From Talinum fruticosum (lineage: Eukaryota > Streptophyta > Magnoliopsida > Caryophyllales > Talinaceae), in contig JAITYX010000006.1 of assembly GCA_021018815.1 (NCBI GenBank), forward strand, positions 2,011,001-2,075,000: a stretch of 64,000 nucleotides of DNA. Direction: 5' to 3'. Under the pieces are notes generated by a model that saw only the letters and a list, made by a program, of their open reading frames with translations, made no database searches and was not told where the DNA came from. A program made the translations under genes and the position numbers. Positions within the stretch are counted from its first letter, which is position 1. The number at the start of each line of letters is the position of its first letter. This document shows positions 36,623 to 47,317 of this stretch, in pieces.

Positions 36623-37286
36623 GGTCTATCCCTCGGGTGCCTCCGGGGATATTTGTGGACTCATTTCTCCCCTCTATCACTTGTTGTAATACTTCAAAGT
36701 GATTCCGATAAGGAATTGTGCGGGCTGTTTGTGTGGATTGATTTGTGATGATTATGCTTGTAACTACCTAATCTTGCTATTCAGTGATTTGCTGTTTTTT
36801 CGGCTCATTTTTTGATGCTTTTGGAATCCATATTCTGTTCACTTCTTTCCTGCAGGTTTCCTTAATATGTCCAAACATTGCACACTTTGAACATTTTTCA
36901 GGAACCCATTCAAATTCCAATCCCTACCTTATGAGCATATCTTGTTCATCTACAAATTCTACCTCGGTTGGCAATGACCGAGTAATGTCAACATCTATCA
37001 ACACTCTCGCAAAGTTCGGTCTCCCTTCCTTGATGTTAATTTGTCTACAATAATTGGTTTTCCAACAAGATTTGCTACTTTGCTCAATCCATCAATACCT
37101 CAAAATTTAGGATGTAAATGGTGAAATCTCACGCAAATAGGTACAAACTTCACCTCAATATTGAAGTCAACACCCAACGACCAATGCTTGACTATCATAG
37201 ACTTTTTGTCAAAGTAATAGATGTGTTGTTTAAGAACTTGATCTCTGTCGAGGTTTGCGTGGAATCTAACTATATAAGTCCCATTT

Positions 37287-38109
37287 GTTAGGGAATTAGC
37301 CCCACTTTAAACCTCACTTTGTGTATGTGAAATTTAGAGCAACGATGTGGAAGCAAATTTAGGATGACAAACAATATCAAGAATGAAATGAAGATCGATA
37401 AACAAAAATGAGACAATGTTTTAACATGGAAGCCCAAATCGAGAGAAAACCACGGGTGACACAATCACCACAAATCCAATATATCAGGAGAGTACAAGAA
37501 CGATCTCACCCCGAGATCTTCCCAAAACCCGAGATTATACAATCTCATTAAACTATCCTCTCAATAGCGCACACATCAATTGGACAACCCCCAATTGACA
37601 CCTCTAATTAGAACTCATGCTTTGATGAGATTTTACCATCTAGCTAGCCTTACAACGAGATTTCTTTATCTAACTAAACTTAATTAGAGACACCCCCAAG
37701 GGCTCTCAACCCGGTAATCTCTCACCCAACTTATGTGTGCCTCCTTACATTTTTCCATATACACATGTTTCCAAGGTATACATAAATCTTCTTTAAATAG
37801 AGGAAAGAACAACCCTAGACCTACATTGATTCTCACCTGTATTTACCAAGCAATAAACCGAGCAATCAAAGCGAGTAAACCGACGAAAACCACACAAAAC
37901 GGATAGGAGACGAAGTGGTACGACGGTGCTCACCGACACGAGCTCCCCGTGCAGCCAACACGGGCCATCTCGGTCGACATGAGCAGCTCGTGTTGGCTGC
38001 TGCCCAACTTGATCACTTTTCTTCTCCGTCAAAATGTCCGTGCTCCTTACTCCTATGGTCTTGCTAGTTGTTCCGAGCCATGAAATTGATTTTGGGCCAT
38101 AACCAAACA
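37287..38109 (-). repeat. LTR, 3' copy in element orientation
   Basis: This 823-bp direct repeat begins TGTTAGGGAATTAGCCCCAC and ends GGGCCATAACCAAACA. It has accumulated many substitutions and small indels relative to the partner at 38246, including in the CACGG-rich block at 37940-38010. Confidence 0.88.
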
Positions 38110-38227
38110 ATCTCCACCTTAGACCAAAATCCTCAAACTTGTCTCCACCCAAAGGACTCTACCAAAAGGCCATGATCTTCTAATCAAACTTCTTGATATC
38201 AACATAGCGATCGACGTCATCGTTGAA

Positions 38228-38243
38228 CCGAGCTCCGATACCA
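38228..38243 (-). other. Primer-binding site of the miniature LTR element
   Basis: On the minus strand this reads TGGTATCGGAGCTCGG, two bases inside the LTR. It matches the usual initiator-Met-tRNA site TGGTATCAGAGC except for one transition. Confidence 0.8.
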
Positions 38244-38245
38244 CT

Positions 38246-39070
38246 TGTTAGGAAATTAGTCCCACTTTAAACCTCACTTTGTGTATGTGAAATTTAGAGC
38301 AACGATGCGAAGCGAAATTTAGGATGATAAATAATATCAAGAATGAGATGAAGATCGATAAACAAACATGAGACAAGGTTTTAACGTAGAAACCCAAAGC
38401 GGGAGAAAACCACGGGCGACACAAGCACCACAAATCCACTATTTCGAGTAGAGTACAAGAACGATCTCAACCCCGAGGTCTTCCCAAAACTCGAGATTAC
38501 CCAATCTCACTAAACTCTCATCTCCATAGCACACACATCAATTGGACGCCTCCAATTGACACCTCTAATTAGAATCCTCTAATTATAACTCATGTTTTTG
38601 ATGAGATTTTACCATCTAGCTAGCCTTACAACGAGATTTCTTTATCTAGCTAGACTTGATTAGAGACTCCCCCGGGGCTTTCACCGGGTGATTCTCTCAT
38701 CCAACTTTTGTGTGCCCTTTTACATTTTTTCACACACCCTTGTTTCCAAGGTATACTCGAAACGCTCTTTAAATAGAGGAAGGAACAATCCTAGACCTAC
38801 ATTGATTCTCACTTGCATTTACCAAGCAATAAACCGAGCAATCAAAGCAGCAAAAATGACGAAAACCACACGGGCCGAAGTGGCACGAGTCGTGCTCATT
38901 GACACGGGCTCCCGTGCAGCCTAACACGGGTCGTGTCGCGCGACACGAGCGAGCTCGTGTTGGTTGCTACCCAACTCGACCATTTTTCTTCTCCATCGAA
39001 ATGCTCGTACTCCTTGCTCCTATGGTCGTGCTAGTTGTTCCGAGCCTTGAAATTGATTTTGGGCCATAAC
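38246..39070 (-). repeat. LTR, 5' copy in element orientation, split by hAT insertion
   Basis: The repeat begins TGTTAGGAAATTAGTCCCAC and is contiguous to GGGCCATAAC at 39070. Its last bases (CCAACA) resume at 40554 after the hAT element and its 8-bp duplication. Confidence 0.88.
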
Positions 39071-40545
39071 TAGAGCTGGCAATTTCGACTGACTCGAAAA
39101 CCCGACCCGACCCGATCTCGAATTTTTGGGTTTTGGACAAGAAATTTTTAACCCGAAACCCGAAATTACCCGAACCTGAAAAACCCGGAAACTTTCGGGT
39201 CGGGTCGGGTCAACCTGTCGGGTCGGCTATTTGAAAATTCGTTTTGGGCCATCGGGCGGCTAAGGGAAGCGGGAAAATGAAAATTTTGGGCTTTTAAGTG
39301 AAAACAAGCGAGAAAACATAATGGGCCCAAGTGGAAACCCTAAACAAAAACCAAAATTACGACTTCTACCTCTCATCTCTCTCTCTCTCCTAGGTCCTCA
39401 CTATCAATTGTCTTCTACCGCCAATCTCTCTCTCTCATCCCTCATCTCTCTATTACTTTCTTGTCTTCAATCAACCAAAAACCTTCCAACTAAAATCAAT
39501 GGCAGCCACCCAAGCTTTAGCCATCACAAAGATCCAAGAACATCAACAATCTGTTATCTTCAAAACCCCCATAACCACCGATCCGTAGATCTCTCTCCTA
39601 TTTGAAAGACCAAAACTCACTTACGTCCCGTAATCCACCACAACGAGCACAACCACCGCCATACAATGGTGCTCCACCACCCCCTCAATTGCCGAAGTAT
39701 ATGCCCGACCAAATATCCGATATGAACTACATCCGATTTTTGACATGCTCGTACAAGAAAGCAAGCAACCCCGAAACTTTGAAGTAAGAGAGAGAACCTA
39801 ATTTTGAAGCAACTCCCGAAGCAAGCAACTAATTAAGAGATAATATCATTATTTATCATTAAATATGTCGATTATTGTAGAAGTCTCTTACTTCTCTTGC
39901 TAAGTCTCAATGGTGGAAGTATAAAAAAGGGGTAAAAAAATCCAACGGTGATATATTAAAAATTCTGAAATTTTTAAGTTATAAAAAATTAGAATACTTC
40001 TCTTTTAAAAAAAGTTACATACTTTCAAATTTGAATAAAGTATTATGTAAATTTTCCGTAATAATAATTGTTGACGCTACTATTACTCCATGTAATTCTT
40101 ATTTATTTTATCATTATTAAATTTAAAAATATATATCAAAAATTACCTCCAAAAATAAAAAATATATGTATACAGTTATACTCATGAAATTGAAACACCG
40201 ATGAACTCCAAATAATTTTAATTTATTTTATAATTATTAAGTTTTAAAAATATATAAAGTTACCTCTAAAAATAAAAAATATATGTATAGAGTTATACTC
40301 ATGAAACACCAATGATGAATTTGCTATGCAATGATTAATATGAGTATCATGGTTGACTTTTTTCTTGACATAAAAGAATAAAAAATTTCGTGGTCATGAC
40401 CCGTTGGGTTGACCCGAAAACCGCAAACCCGAAATACACCCGACCTGTATTTTACCCGAACGCGAAATACACCCGACCCGTATTTACCCGAAACCAAAAT
40501 ATACCCGACCCGTATTTAACCCGCCCGCCCGAATTGACAGGTCTA
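39071..40545. mobile_element. Non-autonomous hAT element inside the LTR
   Basis: The left end is TAGAGCTGGCAATTTCGAC and the reverse complement of the right end is TAGACCTGTCAATTCGGGC, an inverted terminal repeat of the TAGnnnTGnCAATT hAT type. The flanking 8-mers GCCATAAC (39063-39070) and GCCATAGC (40546-40553) agree at 7 of 8 positions. ACCCGACCCG repeats lie just inside both ends (39100-39235 and 40395-40530), as in hAT subterminal binding arrays. The 1475-bp interior has a CT-rich leader-like stretch (39365-39470) and two short open frames (39321-39605, 39602-39787) without a transposase signature, so it probably derives from an autonomous hAT by deletion. Confidence 0.88.
40098..40312. 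repeat. 116-bp degenerate tandem duplication within the hAT element
   Basis: The strings AAAAATATATGTATA and GTTATACTCATGAAA occur at about 40155-40190 and again at about 40275-40310. The spacing is close to 116 bp. Confidence 0.75.
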
Positions 40546-41612
40546 GCCATAGCCCAACATCATTATCCTTTTTGAGGATCTTATCAATTACATTTTCCCC
40601 CAAATCCTCTTTAAGAAACCCTCCATCACTACAAGAGGAGGATTAGCACCTAGAATTCGGCAAATTAGCGAAGACTCCCGAGTACTCAATTTCGGATTCT
40701 ATATCATCATATTCTATCATCCGAATCTTACGCCCATTTTGTTCGATTGGTGGCACAAAAGCTAGTTTAAATCTAGCGTTAGGGAACTTGGTTATATCTA
40801 TTTCCTCATACCCTCCCATATTTCGATTACGGATGTGGAATTCTCAAAATTTTGCACCCTATCTACCCAAGAAATGCGAGTAGCATGAGAAGATTCATAG
40901 TTACCTTGAAGCACTTGTTTCATTGGATTCCGCTTGTGTATCATTCGGAGAAGGATTTGTAGTTGTCTCTCTCCCTTTCGAATCATTATGATTCCCATCT
41001 CGCTGAAGTGATTGGAGTAACCATAGGAGTAGGATTCTTGTTAAGGAGGCGAGTAGAGATTCTAGGGTTAGCCTCGCTTTTTTCCTTCGCCATTGAAGAA
41101 GGGAGCTTCTCTCTCTAGCTTTTCTCTCTATTCGGTTGTATTTTGCCATTGATGTTTGGGGGAGAGAGTATGAAGCTTTTTTCCCCTTGTGAGTAAATAG
41201 GGGCAAGCAAGCAAAACCTTATGAAAATATTTTCTTCATATTTGTAAATATTTATTTAATTAAAAAAATAATTTTTAATTTTTTTAATACAAAAATAATG
41301 AAGGGTCAAAATCTAAAGTCAACAAATGTACGATTAACATCAAATACAATTACGGCGATTGTCGTGGTTATGATACATCGACAACCACTATAACTTTTTG
41401 CTAATTATAATGAATATAATTATATTTTTGGGCCAAGTATGAATATAATTGCATTGAAATGATTTTGTGATAACTGTGAATTACAACTTTCGGTTTCCTT
41501 CTTAATTAGGTTAGGCTGCATTTATTTTCAATAAAGGATTTAATTGACTTTCTTATTTTCTTGATTTGCTTTTATGCTTTGGCCAAGATATATTACTAAA
41601 TGAATTTATTTT

Positions 41613-42223
41613 TGATTCGGGTATTTCCCGAATCGGTTCAACTCACCCGCCATGTCACCATCCAACTGTACCTAATCAGTCGGATAAGGGAGATCTCGGC
41701 CCAAGCCAACCCTTAACGGGCCAGGTAAAAGACCAAAGCCCATTAGGGTTAGGGTTTCCCCTAAACCATGGTAAATTACTGTTTTACCCCTTAAAATCTC
41801 CTATAAATACACACCCTTTCCCAATCCCAAGGGACATGTGATGTTCACTTTCCAAGAAGTCTCATCTTTCCGATAATACTACCTCCAAGCTTCCTAAGCT
41901 TTCAACACTCAACATTCAACGTTCATCAAAGTTCATAAACACTCATCCCAAGAACTTCCATCTTTGGAAAGCTTCTTGACTCCCAAGGAATCCCTCCACG
42001 CACATCGAGGAAGATCTCCTTGATCCTTTCAATCAAATCAAATACTAACTTGAGCATCGGAGGGGCGTTCCCGAGAGCCACCACCCGGGCTTCGCCTTTG
42101 CGAGTTCAAGCGGTCGCGACTCGGACTCGGATCGGTCGTGCCACGTCCATGGAACCAAAGCGATAAATCCTTCCTCTCTCCGAATCATCATCCACATCAT
42201 CAACTCGGTTTTCTCCGGAAACA
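41613..42223 (+). repeat. 5' LTR of the gypsy element
   Basis: The LTR spans TGATTCGGGTATTTCC to TTTTCTCCGGAAACA. It is nearly co-linear with 48861-49470. Confidence 0.95.
41801..41810 (+). promoter_or_regulatory. TATA box in the 5' LTR
   Basis: CTATAAATAC matches the plant TATA consensus (TATAAATA) and is conserved in the 3' LTR at 49051-49060. The LTR promoter should start transcription about 30 bp downstream. Confidence 0.75.
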
Positions 42224-42226
42224 GTT

Positions 42227-42244
42227 TGGCGCCGTTTGTGGGGA
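42227..42244 (+). other. Primer-binding site of the gypsy element
   Basis: TGGCGCCGTTTGTGGGGA lies three bases after the LTR end. The TGGCGCCGT core is the common tRNA primer site of plant Ty3/gypsy elements. Confidence 0.85.
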
Positions 42245-42289
42245 GGAAGGTAGCATATGGTCGCCAGTGGAACTTGATCTCGATCCAAG

Positions 42290-44045
42290 ATGACACGCGA
42301 CACGACTAACCTACCAGTCCCTCACCCTCATCGTTCAATGCCTACAGGGGCGAATCCCGCGACGTTCCTCAAGCCGAGGATGCGAGAATCATCTCGGCGG
42401 TCTACCGGCAACCGCCACACCAGGCCGGAAGAGTACGTCACCCTAGGGGCTCTTCGAGCTTAATAGAGACCCTTAAAACGACCGTCGCACAGCAAGTACA
42501 AGAACAAGTGCGAGCCACCATGGAGCAGACGCATGCCTATCATGCCCTTCAACTACACCCCGACTCCTAGGTACGGCACAACCCATTGGGGAGGTAAGCT
42601 TGTTGGCTACTTCTCGGGCGGGATGCCCCCACACAGCCCCGGAACAACCAACCGAGGCACCAACTACACTTGCTCATGAGCAACCAAGTGCCCTCCCTAC
42701 AAGGAGTCACGAAGAAGGCGATGCCCGAGGGATTATCGAGGCAAAGAAAGCTCTCCATAGAGCCAACGAAAATATTGTCACTTCTCACACGGCCTCGACC
42801 CCTTATGCTACCCACAGCAAGCGTTCCGCCTGGTTCGAGGATCACGGCGACGCCCTTGCCCCAAACACGGAGCGAGGGCCCCTGGGAGCAGAAGGTCCGC
42901 CGGTCTCGCACGATCGCCTACACGTAGCCGCAATTCTCAGCCGAGCCTGCAATGCCCCAAGGCGCGACCAAGAGCGGTCCGCCGCCCGAGAGCGGGAGCG
43001 ATCAAGAGAAAGGCGTCATGAGCAATCAAATCCGAAGGGCCCCGAGAAGTCGGAGAGGACTAGGCACACTCCTCCTCGATCCGAGAGGAGGAAAAGTCCT
43101 TCCCCGGTGGAAGTTCCACGCCACCAACCCCGCGCCGTCCCCATCTCTAGCTCCTATTTAAGGCCAACCTGAATACTTTCAACACCCCATTTTCGAAGAA
43201 GATTATGAATGCTCCCCGAATGAAGAAGATAAAGGTTCCAAATATTGATCCATACAATGGCATAACCGATCCTGAAGAACACTTGGTGTACTACAAGTCC
43301 CACATGTACGTTCGTAACGGGGATGATGCAACCTACTGCCGATTCTTCCTCGCTACACTAAAGGGAGTCGCGCGAAATGGTTCAACAATCTTCCCCAAGG
43401 AGCATTTCTTCCTTTGAAGAGCTATGAGAGAAGTTCGTCGCACAATTTATTGCAAGTTGCAAGCGTAAGAAGACTAGCATCCACCTCTCCAAGATTAAGC
43501 AAGGGAGAAACGAGACCCTTAAAGACTATGTCCGAAGGTTTCATGGAGAGGCCGTCCTTATCTCCGACCTCGCAAGACGGAGTCGCCTACACCGCCTTCC
43601 TTAATGGACTCGAAGCGGAAGATTCAAATTTTTCCTCGCCGAACAAAAGGTGTCCACCTTGGCGTAAGCATTCCGAAAGGCGGCCGACTTTATTCAGGCC
43701 ACAGAGATCTACGCGGAGGAAGGAGATGAGGTCGAAAGAAAGGAGGAGATGGAAAATTTAATCCTCGAAATGAAGTGGACCACCGCTTCAACACCGACCC
43801 CTAGAATATTCTCGATGGAGATCAAAGGGCATCCCATGCTTAAGAAACCACCTCCCATGTCCACTCTCGCGAAAGCGCGAGCTTCCAACAAATATTGCGA
43901 ATTTCATGAACAAACCGGACACAACACTATAGAGTGTCGCACGTTAAAGAAGGCACTTGGGAGTTGGCGGATAACGGGCAAATTGATCGCTTTCTCAAAA
44001 AGATACTCATGGAGCACAAGGAGGTTCTTCAAGGCAAGGATATGA
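42290..44045 (+). pseudogene. Broken gag of the gypsy element
   Basis: An ATG at 42290 (MTRDTTNLPVPHPHRS) lies 46 bases after the PBS and may be the original gag start. The charged N-terminal region continues at 42600-43172, with RERERSRERRHEQ. The Retrotrans_gag domain appears at 43205-43417 (VPNIDPYNGITDPEEHLVYY, CRFFLATLKGVAR) and continues in other frames to about 43740 (KRKKTSIHLSKIKQG, KDYVRRFHGEAVL, KAADFIQATEIYAEE). A histidine-variant knuckle, YCEFHEQTGHNTIECRTLKKA, at about 43893-43955 is typical of Tat-type Gag. Frame changes near 43180, 43415, 43500 and 43740 and an in-frame stop near 43600 inactivate it. Confidence 0.88.
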
Positions 44046-44185
44046 GCACTATGATGATAACGATGCTACTAAGATTGTAGCCACCATCACCGGGGATTTG
44101 CAGGGGCACGACCCTCTCCTCCTGGAAGGCTCACCTCAAGAGCGCTCAACAAGTCCCGATCACCGGCCAACCTCCACCTCCGAAG

Positions 44186-44769
44186 GTGCCCACAGTGACT
44201 TTCGGAGAACAAGATTTGAAAAGCATGGCCGCCCCACATGAGGATCCTTTGGTCATCACATCGAAGATTTCGGACGCCATAGTCCGTAGGGTTCTTATCG
44301 ACATAGGGAGCTCGGTAGATGTCATCACCATGGAATGCCTAAGACAGCTGAAGTATGCCCTCGTAATCTCGTTTCCTCATCAATCCCGTCGTCGGACTTG
44401 GAGGGCGGACGATACACCCTATAGGCATGATCCGCCTACCAGTTAGGGTTGGAGAGAAGGTCGAGGGCCGAAACATCGAAGTCAAATTCCTAATGATCGA
44501 CATCCCCTCTCGCCTACAATGTCATCATTGGACGTCCCACCCTCAACCACATCAAAGCGATCGTCGCTCCATACCTTCTCCTTATGAAGTATAAGCTTGA
44601 TGATGGATCCGTAGGTGAGACCTATAGAGACCAAAAGACCGCACGTGAATGCTATGTAGTAAGCCTTCAACCTTTGATGGAGAAGCGTAAAGAAGAGGGG
44701 AAGACTCATGATGATCCTAAGGGTAAGAAGCTAAAAGCGGAGCCCCAACCAAAGTCTTCGAGACGATGA
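44186..44769 (+). pseudogene. Broken retroviral-type aspartic protease of the gypsy element
   Basis: The frame at 44186-44446 contains DPLVITSKISDAIVRRVLID followed by IGSSVDVITMECLRQL. This matches the Tat protease pattern (PLVI...RVLVD.GSS.DI), with the usual D-S/T-G triad altered to D-I-G here. Shifted frames continue with YNVIIGRPTLNHIKA at about 44517-44560, then LLLMKYKLDDGSVGETYRDQ and KTARECYVVSL at 44580-44670, the conserved linker toward reverse transcriptase in autonomous relatives. The frame ends at about 44769 and no reverse transcriptase follows. It is inactive because of the frameshifts and possibly the changed triad. Confidence 0.85.
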
Positions 44770-45079
44770 TGGTGTGCTTCACCACCACGTGAAAATCATG
44801 TCAAGGTCCGGCTTGCGCCTCCCGAAGACATCGAACTCGGGAGATAATGGTGTTTATGTAAATAGTGTGAGCTCATTGTCTAGAATGGGGGCCTTTCTTT
44901 AAAGACCCACCCAGCCAAGTCCCAAAGATTTTGTAAAGGAATCACCCATGATTGACGCGACTTTTCCGAAAGCGCTCAACAGGGGCATACATTCCTCTCG
45001 TTTTGTACGGACTTCGATCTTTTATCAATACAACGAGCAAGCTTTTCGCATCTTTACTCTCACACTTTACTTTAAGATG

Positions 45080-45310
45080 GTCCGGGGGCATGACTAGGGG
45101 CTAATACGAACCCCTAGAGCACCTAAGTCTCCGGTTCCTTTTGTTGTATTTTCCGAACTTTGTCAAAGTTAGAAGAAAAAGTAGGGGCTAATATGACCCC
45201 TAAGGCAGCCTACGCTGCTAGTTTCTTTCGTTGTATGTTTTTTATTATGTCAATTTTGGGGCAACACCGGGGCTAATACAACCCCTAGGATAGTCAAGTT
45301 GTAAAACTCA
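45080..45310 (+). repeat. Degenerate GGGGCTAATA-containing repeats
   Basis: Three loosely spaced copies of GGGGCTAATAYRACCCCTA (about 45096, 45183 and 45270) are each followed by a TTTGTTGTA- or CGTTGTATG-like string. Spacing is about 87 bp. GGGGCTAA also occurs in the PPT region (48852-48859) and near 47770 and 47934. Confidence 0.65.
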
Positions 45311-45554
45311 AAGAAAACCCAACTATGATGAAGCGTGATCATGTATCACAAGCGGCAAGAAAGCAAAAATCGGCAACAATAAAAAGAAGCAACGAGTCAA
45401 GTGAGCATTGAGTAAGCATCCAACAAGCATCAAGCAAGGATCGATCGAAGATAAAAGTTCAAGCAAAATGAATCAAAAGTAGCAGAGTTTCAAGTCATAT
45501 GGCACACAGGACATCAAAAATAACTCATATCCCACTAAGAGTCATGGAAAGGGG

Positions 45555-45821
45555 CTAATCCTCGGAGCCATCTTTGGCATCCTCGCCAACGCCATCATCC
45601 TCGGGGATCTCCCCCTCTTTGGCGCTTCCTCTTAAGGGATTGATACGGCCAAAGAGCTTGACTCCAAAATAAGACCTTCGGAGTGAGATCCAAGCATAAG
45701 ACAAGTAAATGCCAAGCATGAAGAGATCGACTATGGTCTTCGGATGTGTACATTCGTCAAAAGAAGGCCTTTTGGACGAAAAAACATTGAGCGTACGTGA
45801 CTCGATAAGCGAAGCTCCCAT
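45555..45821 (-). other. Antisense open frame of 88 codons in the gypsy element
   Basis: The frame encodes MGASLIESRTLNVF, a hydrophobic middle (VDLFMLGIYLSYAWISL) and an acidic end (EIPEDDGVGEDAKDGSED). It lies antisense to the element, where Tat-lineage retrotransposons often carry extra antisense frames. I do not recognise the protein, and chance cannot be excluded at this length. Confidence 0.3.
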
Positions 45822-46385
45822 AACATCATAGAGAATCTCTAAGAGACATCACTCAAGCCTTAAGTCACAGGGAAAAGGCACAAGGTCAAACGCCCTTGAA
45901 GAACACTTTTCCTCCGCAAGAAACCGCTCCAACACTATAAGGGAGCGATGGTTCAATTGAAGACGAAGAAGATTTTTGGCTGTCAAGGCGCGCGGTCGTT
46001 ATTATAGCCCGACGCTAAACGTTGTTTGACGACATCGAGCTCGGAGGCAAACGAGAAGCTAATGAAGACCTCCAATGTAAAATCGTGACTTGGGCATAAT
46101 CAAAGGCACCCTACACTCAACGTGGAGTCAACACGAGCTCATCGAAAAGGGGTTTAATTTTTCTCGATCATAAAATGCCCAATATGTTTCGATTAACGGA
46201 GCCGGGGCCATCGTATTTCCGCTGCGAATTGGGTTGATATTTTCCATCCGGAGCAGTCTACAATTTCTTCGCTCTAAGATTGAGGTCGGTATTTTTTCGT
46301 CCCCTTCGGAAATTTTTGCGCATAAAATTGGTTGGGAATGTTTCCCAAAAAAATGTCAACTAAAAAAATTTAAAAAAGGTCGGCT

Positions 46386-47053
46386 CGAGCGGTCCGCACG
46401 GGGGTCGGTGCGAGGGGTGTGTATGAGGGGTTGCGGGCGACGGGCGTGCGTGAGGGGTCGCTGCGAGGGGTGTGCATAAGGGGTCGCCCGAGGGGTGTGT
46501 GTGAAGGGTTGCTCGCGAGATTTGTGCGCGGGGTGTGTGTGAGGGGTCGCGCCCGAGGGGTGTGCGTGAGGGGTCGCTGCGAGGGGTGTGCGTGAGGGGT
46601 CGCCGCGAGGGTCGCCGCGAGGGTCGCTGCCGGGGTGTGTGTGGGGGTCGCTGCGAGGGGTGTGCGCGGGGGTCACTGCGAGGGGTGTGTGGGAGGGGTC
46701 GCCGTGAGGGGTGTGCGTGAGGGGTCGACGCGAGGGTGTGCGTGAGGGGTTGCTGCGAGGGATCGCCGCGAGGGGTCGCTGCGAGGGGTGTGTGTGAGGG
46801 GGTCGCTGCGAGGGGTGTGCGCGGGGGTCGCTGCGAGGGGTGTGTGTGAGGGGTCGACGCAAGGGGTGTGCATGAGGGGTCAGCTGCGAGGGGTGTGCGT
46901 GAGGGGTCGCTGCGAGGGGTGTGCGTGAGGGTCGCCGCGAGGATGTGCGTGGGGGTTGCCGCAAGGGGTGTGTGCGGGGGTCGCTGCGAGGGGTGTGTGT
47001 GAGGGGTCGCCGCGAGGGGTGTGCGTGAGGGGTCGGTGCGAGGGGTGTGGAGA
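46386..47053. repeat. GC-rich 26-bp minisatellite (dimer of 13-bp half-units)
   Basis: About 25 copies of GGGGTGTGCGTGA plus GGGGTCGCTGCGA alternate, with small deletions in places. The two halves share GGGGT and a final GA, so the 26-bp unit is itself an old duplication of about 13 bp. The G-strand is the plus strand. The complementary strand has no stop codon in any frame of the consensus unit, which explains the long antisense open frames (up to 240 codons, 47082-46360) that cross it. They are not taken as genes. Confidence 0.95.
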
Positions 47054-47317
47054 GGTGGCGTAATTATTTGGGGTGGAGTCATAACCTCTATAAATTGAAA
47101 ATTGCGTAACTTCGAAAAAATCTTTGCAAGGAAGCATGTGATTTCGGAGCCGAAACATCTCTCGACGTCAAGTAATGACTTAGCCTTCGAGAGCTAATAA
47201 GTCGCATTTCCACCTCCACAGGGGACATCCTTCGGAGTTACGCTTAGCGATAACTTAGCCTCCGGAGCTAAAAATCGCACTCCTAACTCCATAAAAGGAA
47301 CACCCCTTAGAGGACAC

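Larger units (their letters stand above)
37287..40559 (-). mobile_element. Miniature LTR retrotransposon (TRIM-like, 136-bp interior)
   Basis: Two direct copies of an LTR of about 825 bp (37287-38109, and 38246-39070 continued at 40554-40559) start TGTTAGG and end CAAACA or CAACA. Only 136 bp separate them. On the minus strand the interior begins AG then TGGTATCGGAGCTCGG (38243-38228), close to the initiator-Met-tRNA primer-binding site TGGTATCAGAGC. It ends with a Copia-like polypurine tract AAGGTGGAGAT beside the LTR (38121-38111). There is no room for gag or pol, so it must have moved using another element's enzymes. Target duplications are CCATT (37282-37286) and TCATT (40560-40564), 4 of 5 identical. 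The right LTR is interrupted by a hAT element. Confidence 0.87.
36780..41149 (-). pseudogene. LINE ORF1 relic (DUF4283 plus CCHC knuckle), split by an insertion
   Basis: Translation would start at the ATG at 41149 (MAKYNRIERKARE). The first part runs to 40560 and the second from 37281 down to about 36780. Near 37260-37020 the frame has VRFHANLDRDQVL, WSLGVDFNIEVKFVPICVRF and GLSKVANLVGKP, the pattern of DUF4283 domains in plant LINE ORF1. Then EWVPEKCSKCAMFGHIKETC-like codons at about 36915-36860 give a CCHC knuckle. If the LTR element and one copy of its target duplication are ignored, the frame runs through the insertion site, which shows that ORF1 was continuous before the insertion. Stops and shifts elsewhere inactivate it. 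Confidence 0.82.
33219..41394 (-). mobile_element. L1-type LINE, near full length, interrupted by an LTR element
   Basis: The element reads right to left: 5' end near 41394 (leader shared with 31979-32220), ORF1 start at 41149, ORF2 start near 36622, C-terminal zinc-binding region at about 33650-33404, and a poly(A) tail seen as T15 at 33219-33233. Without the nested insertion (37287-40564) it is about 4.9 kb, a normal plant LINE length. Flanking target duplications are not convincing: TTTTTGC occurs on both sides, but the match does not extend. Confidence 0.88.

Noticed and set aside
31979..41394. A single Mutator-like transposon with long terminal inverted repeats
   Set aside because: The inverted arms look like this, but no 9-bp target duplication flanks them, the arms include the LINE ORF1 start, and the interior is explained by a LINE with its own poly(A) tail.
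46360..47082. Open frames of 240 and 202 codons on the minus strand (Pro/Thr/His-rich)
   Set aside because: They are created by the 26-bp minisatellite, whose C-rich strand has no stop in any frame. The translation is only the repeat.
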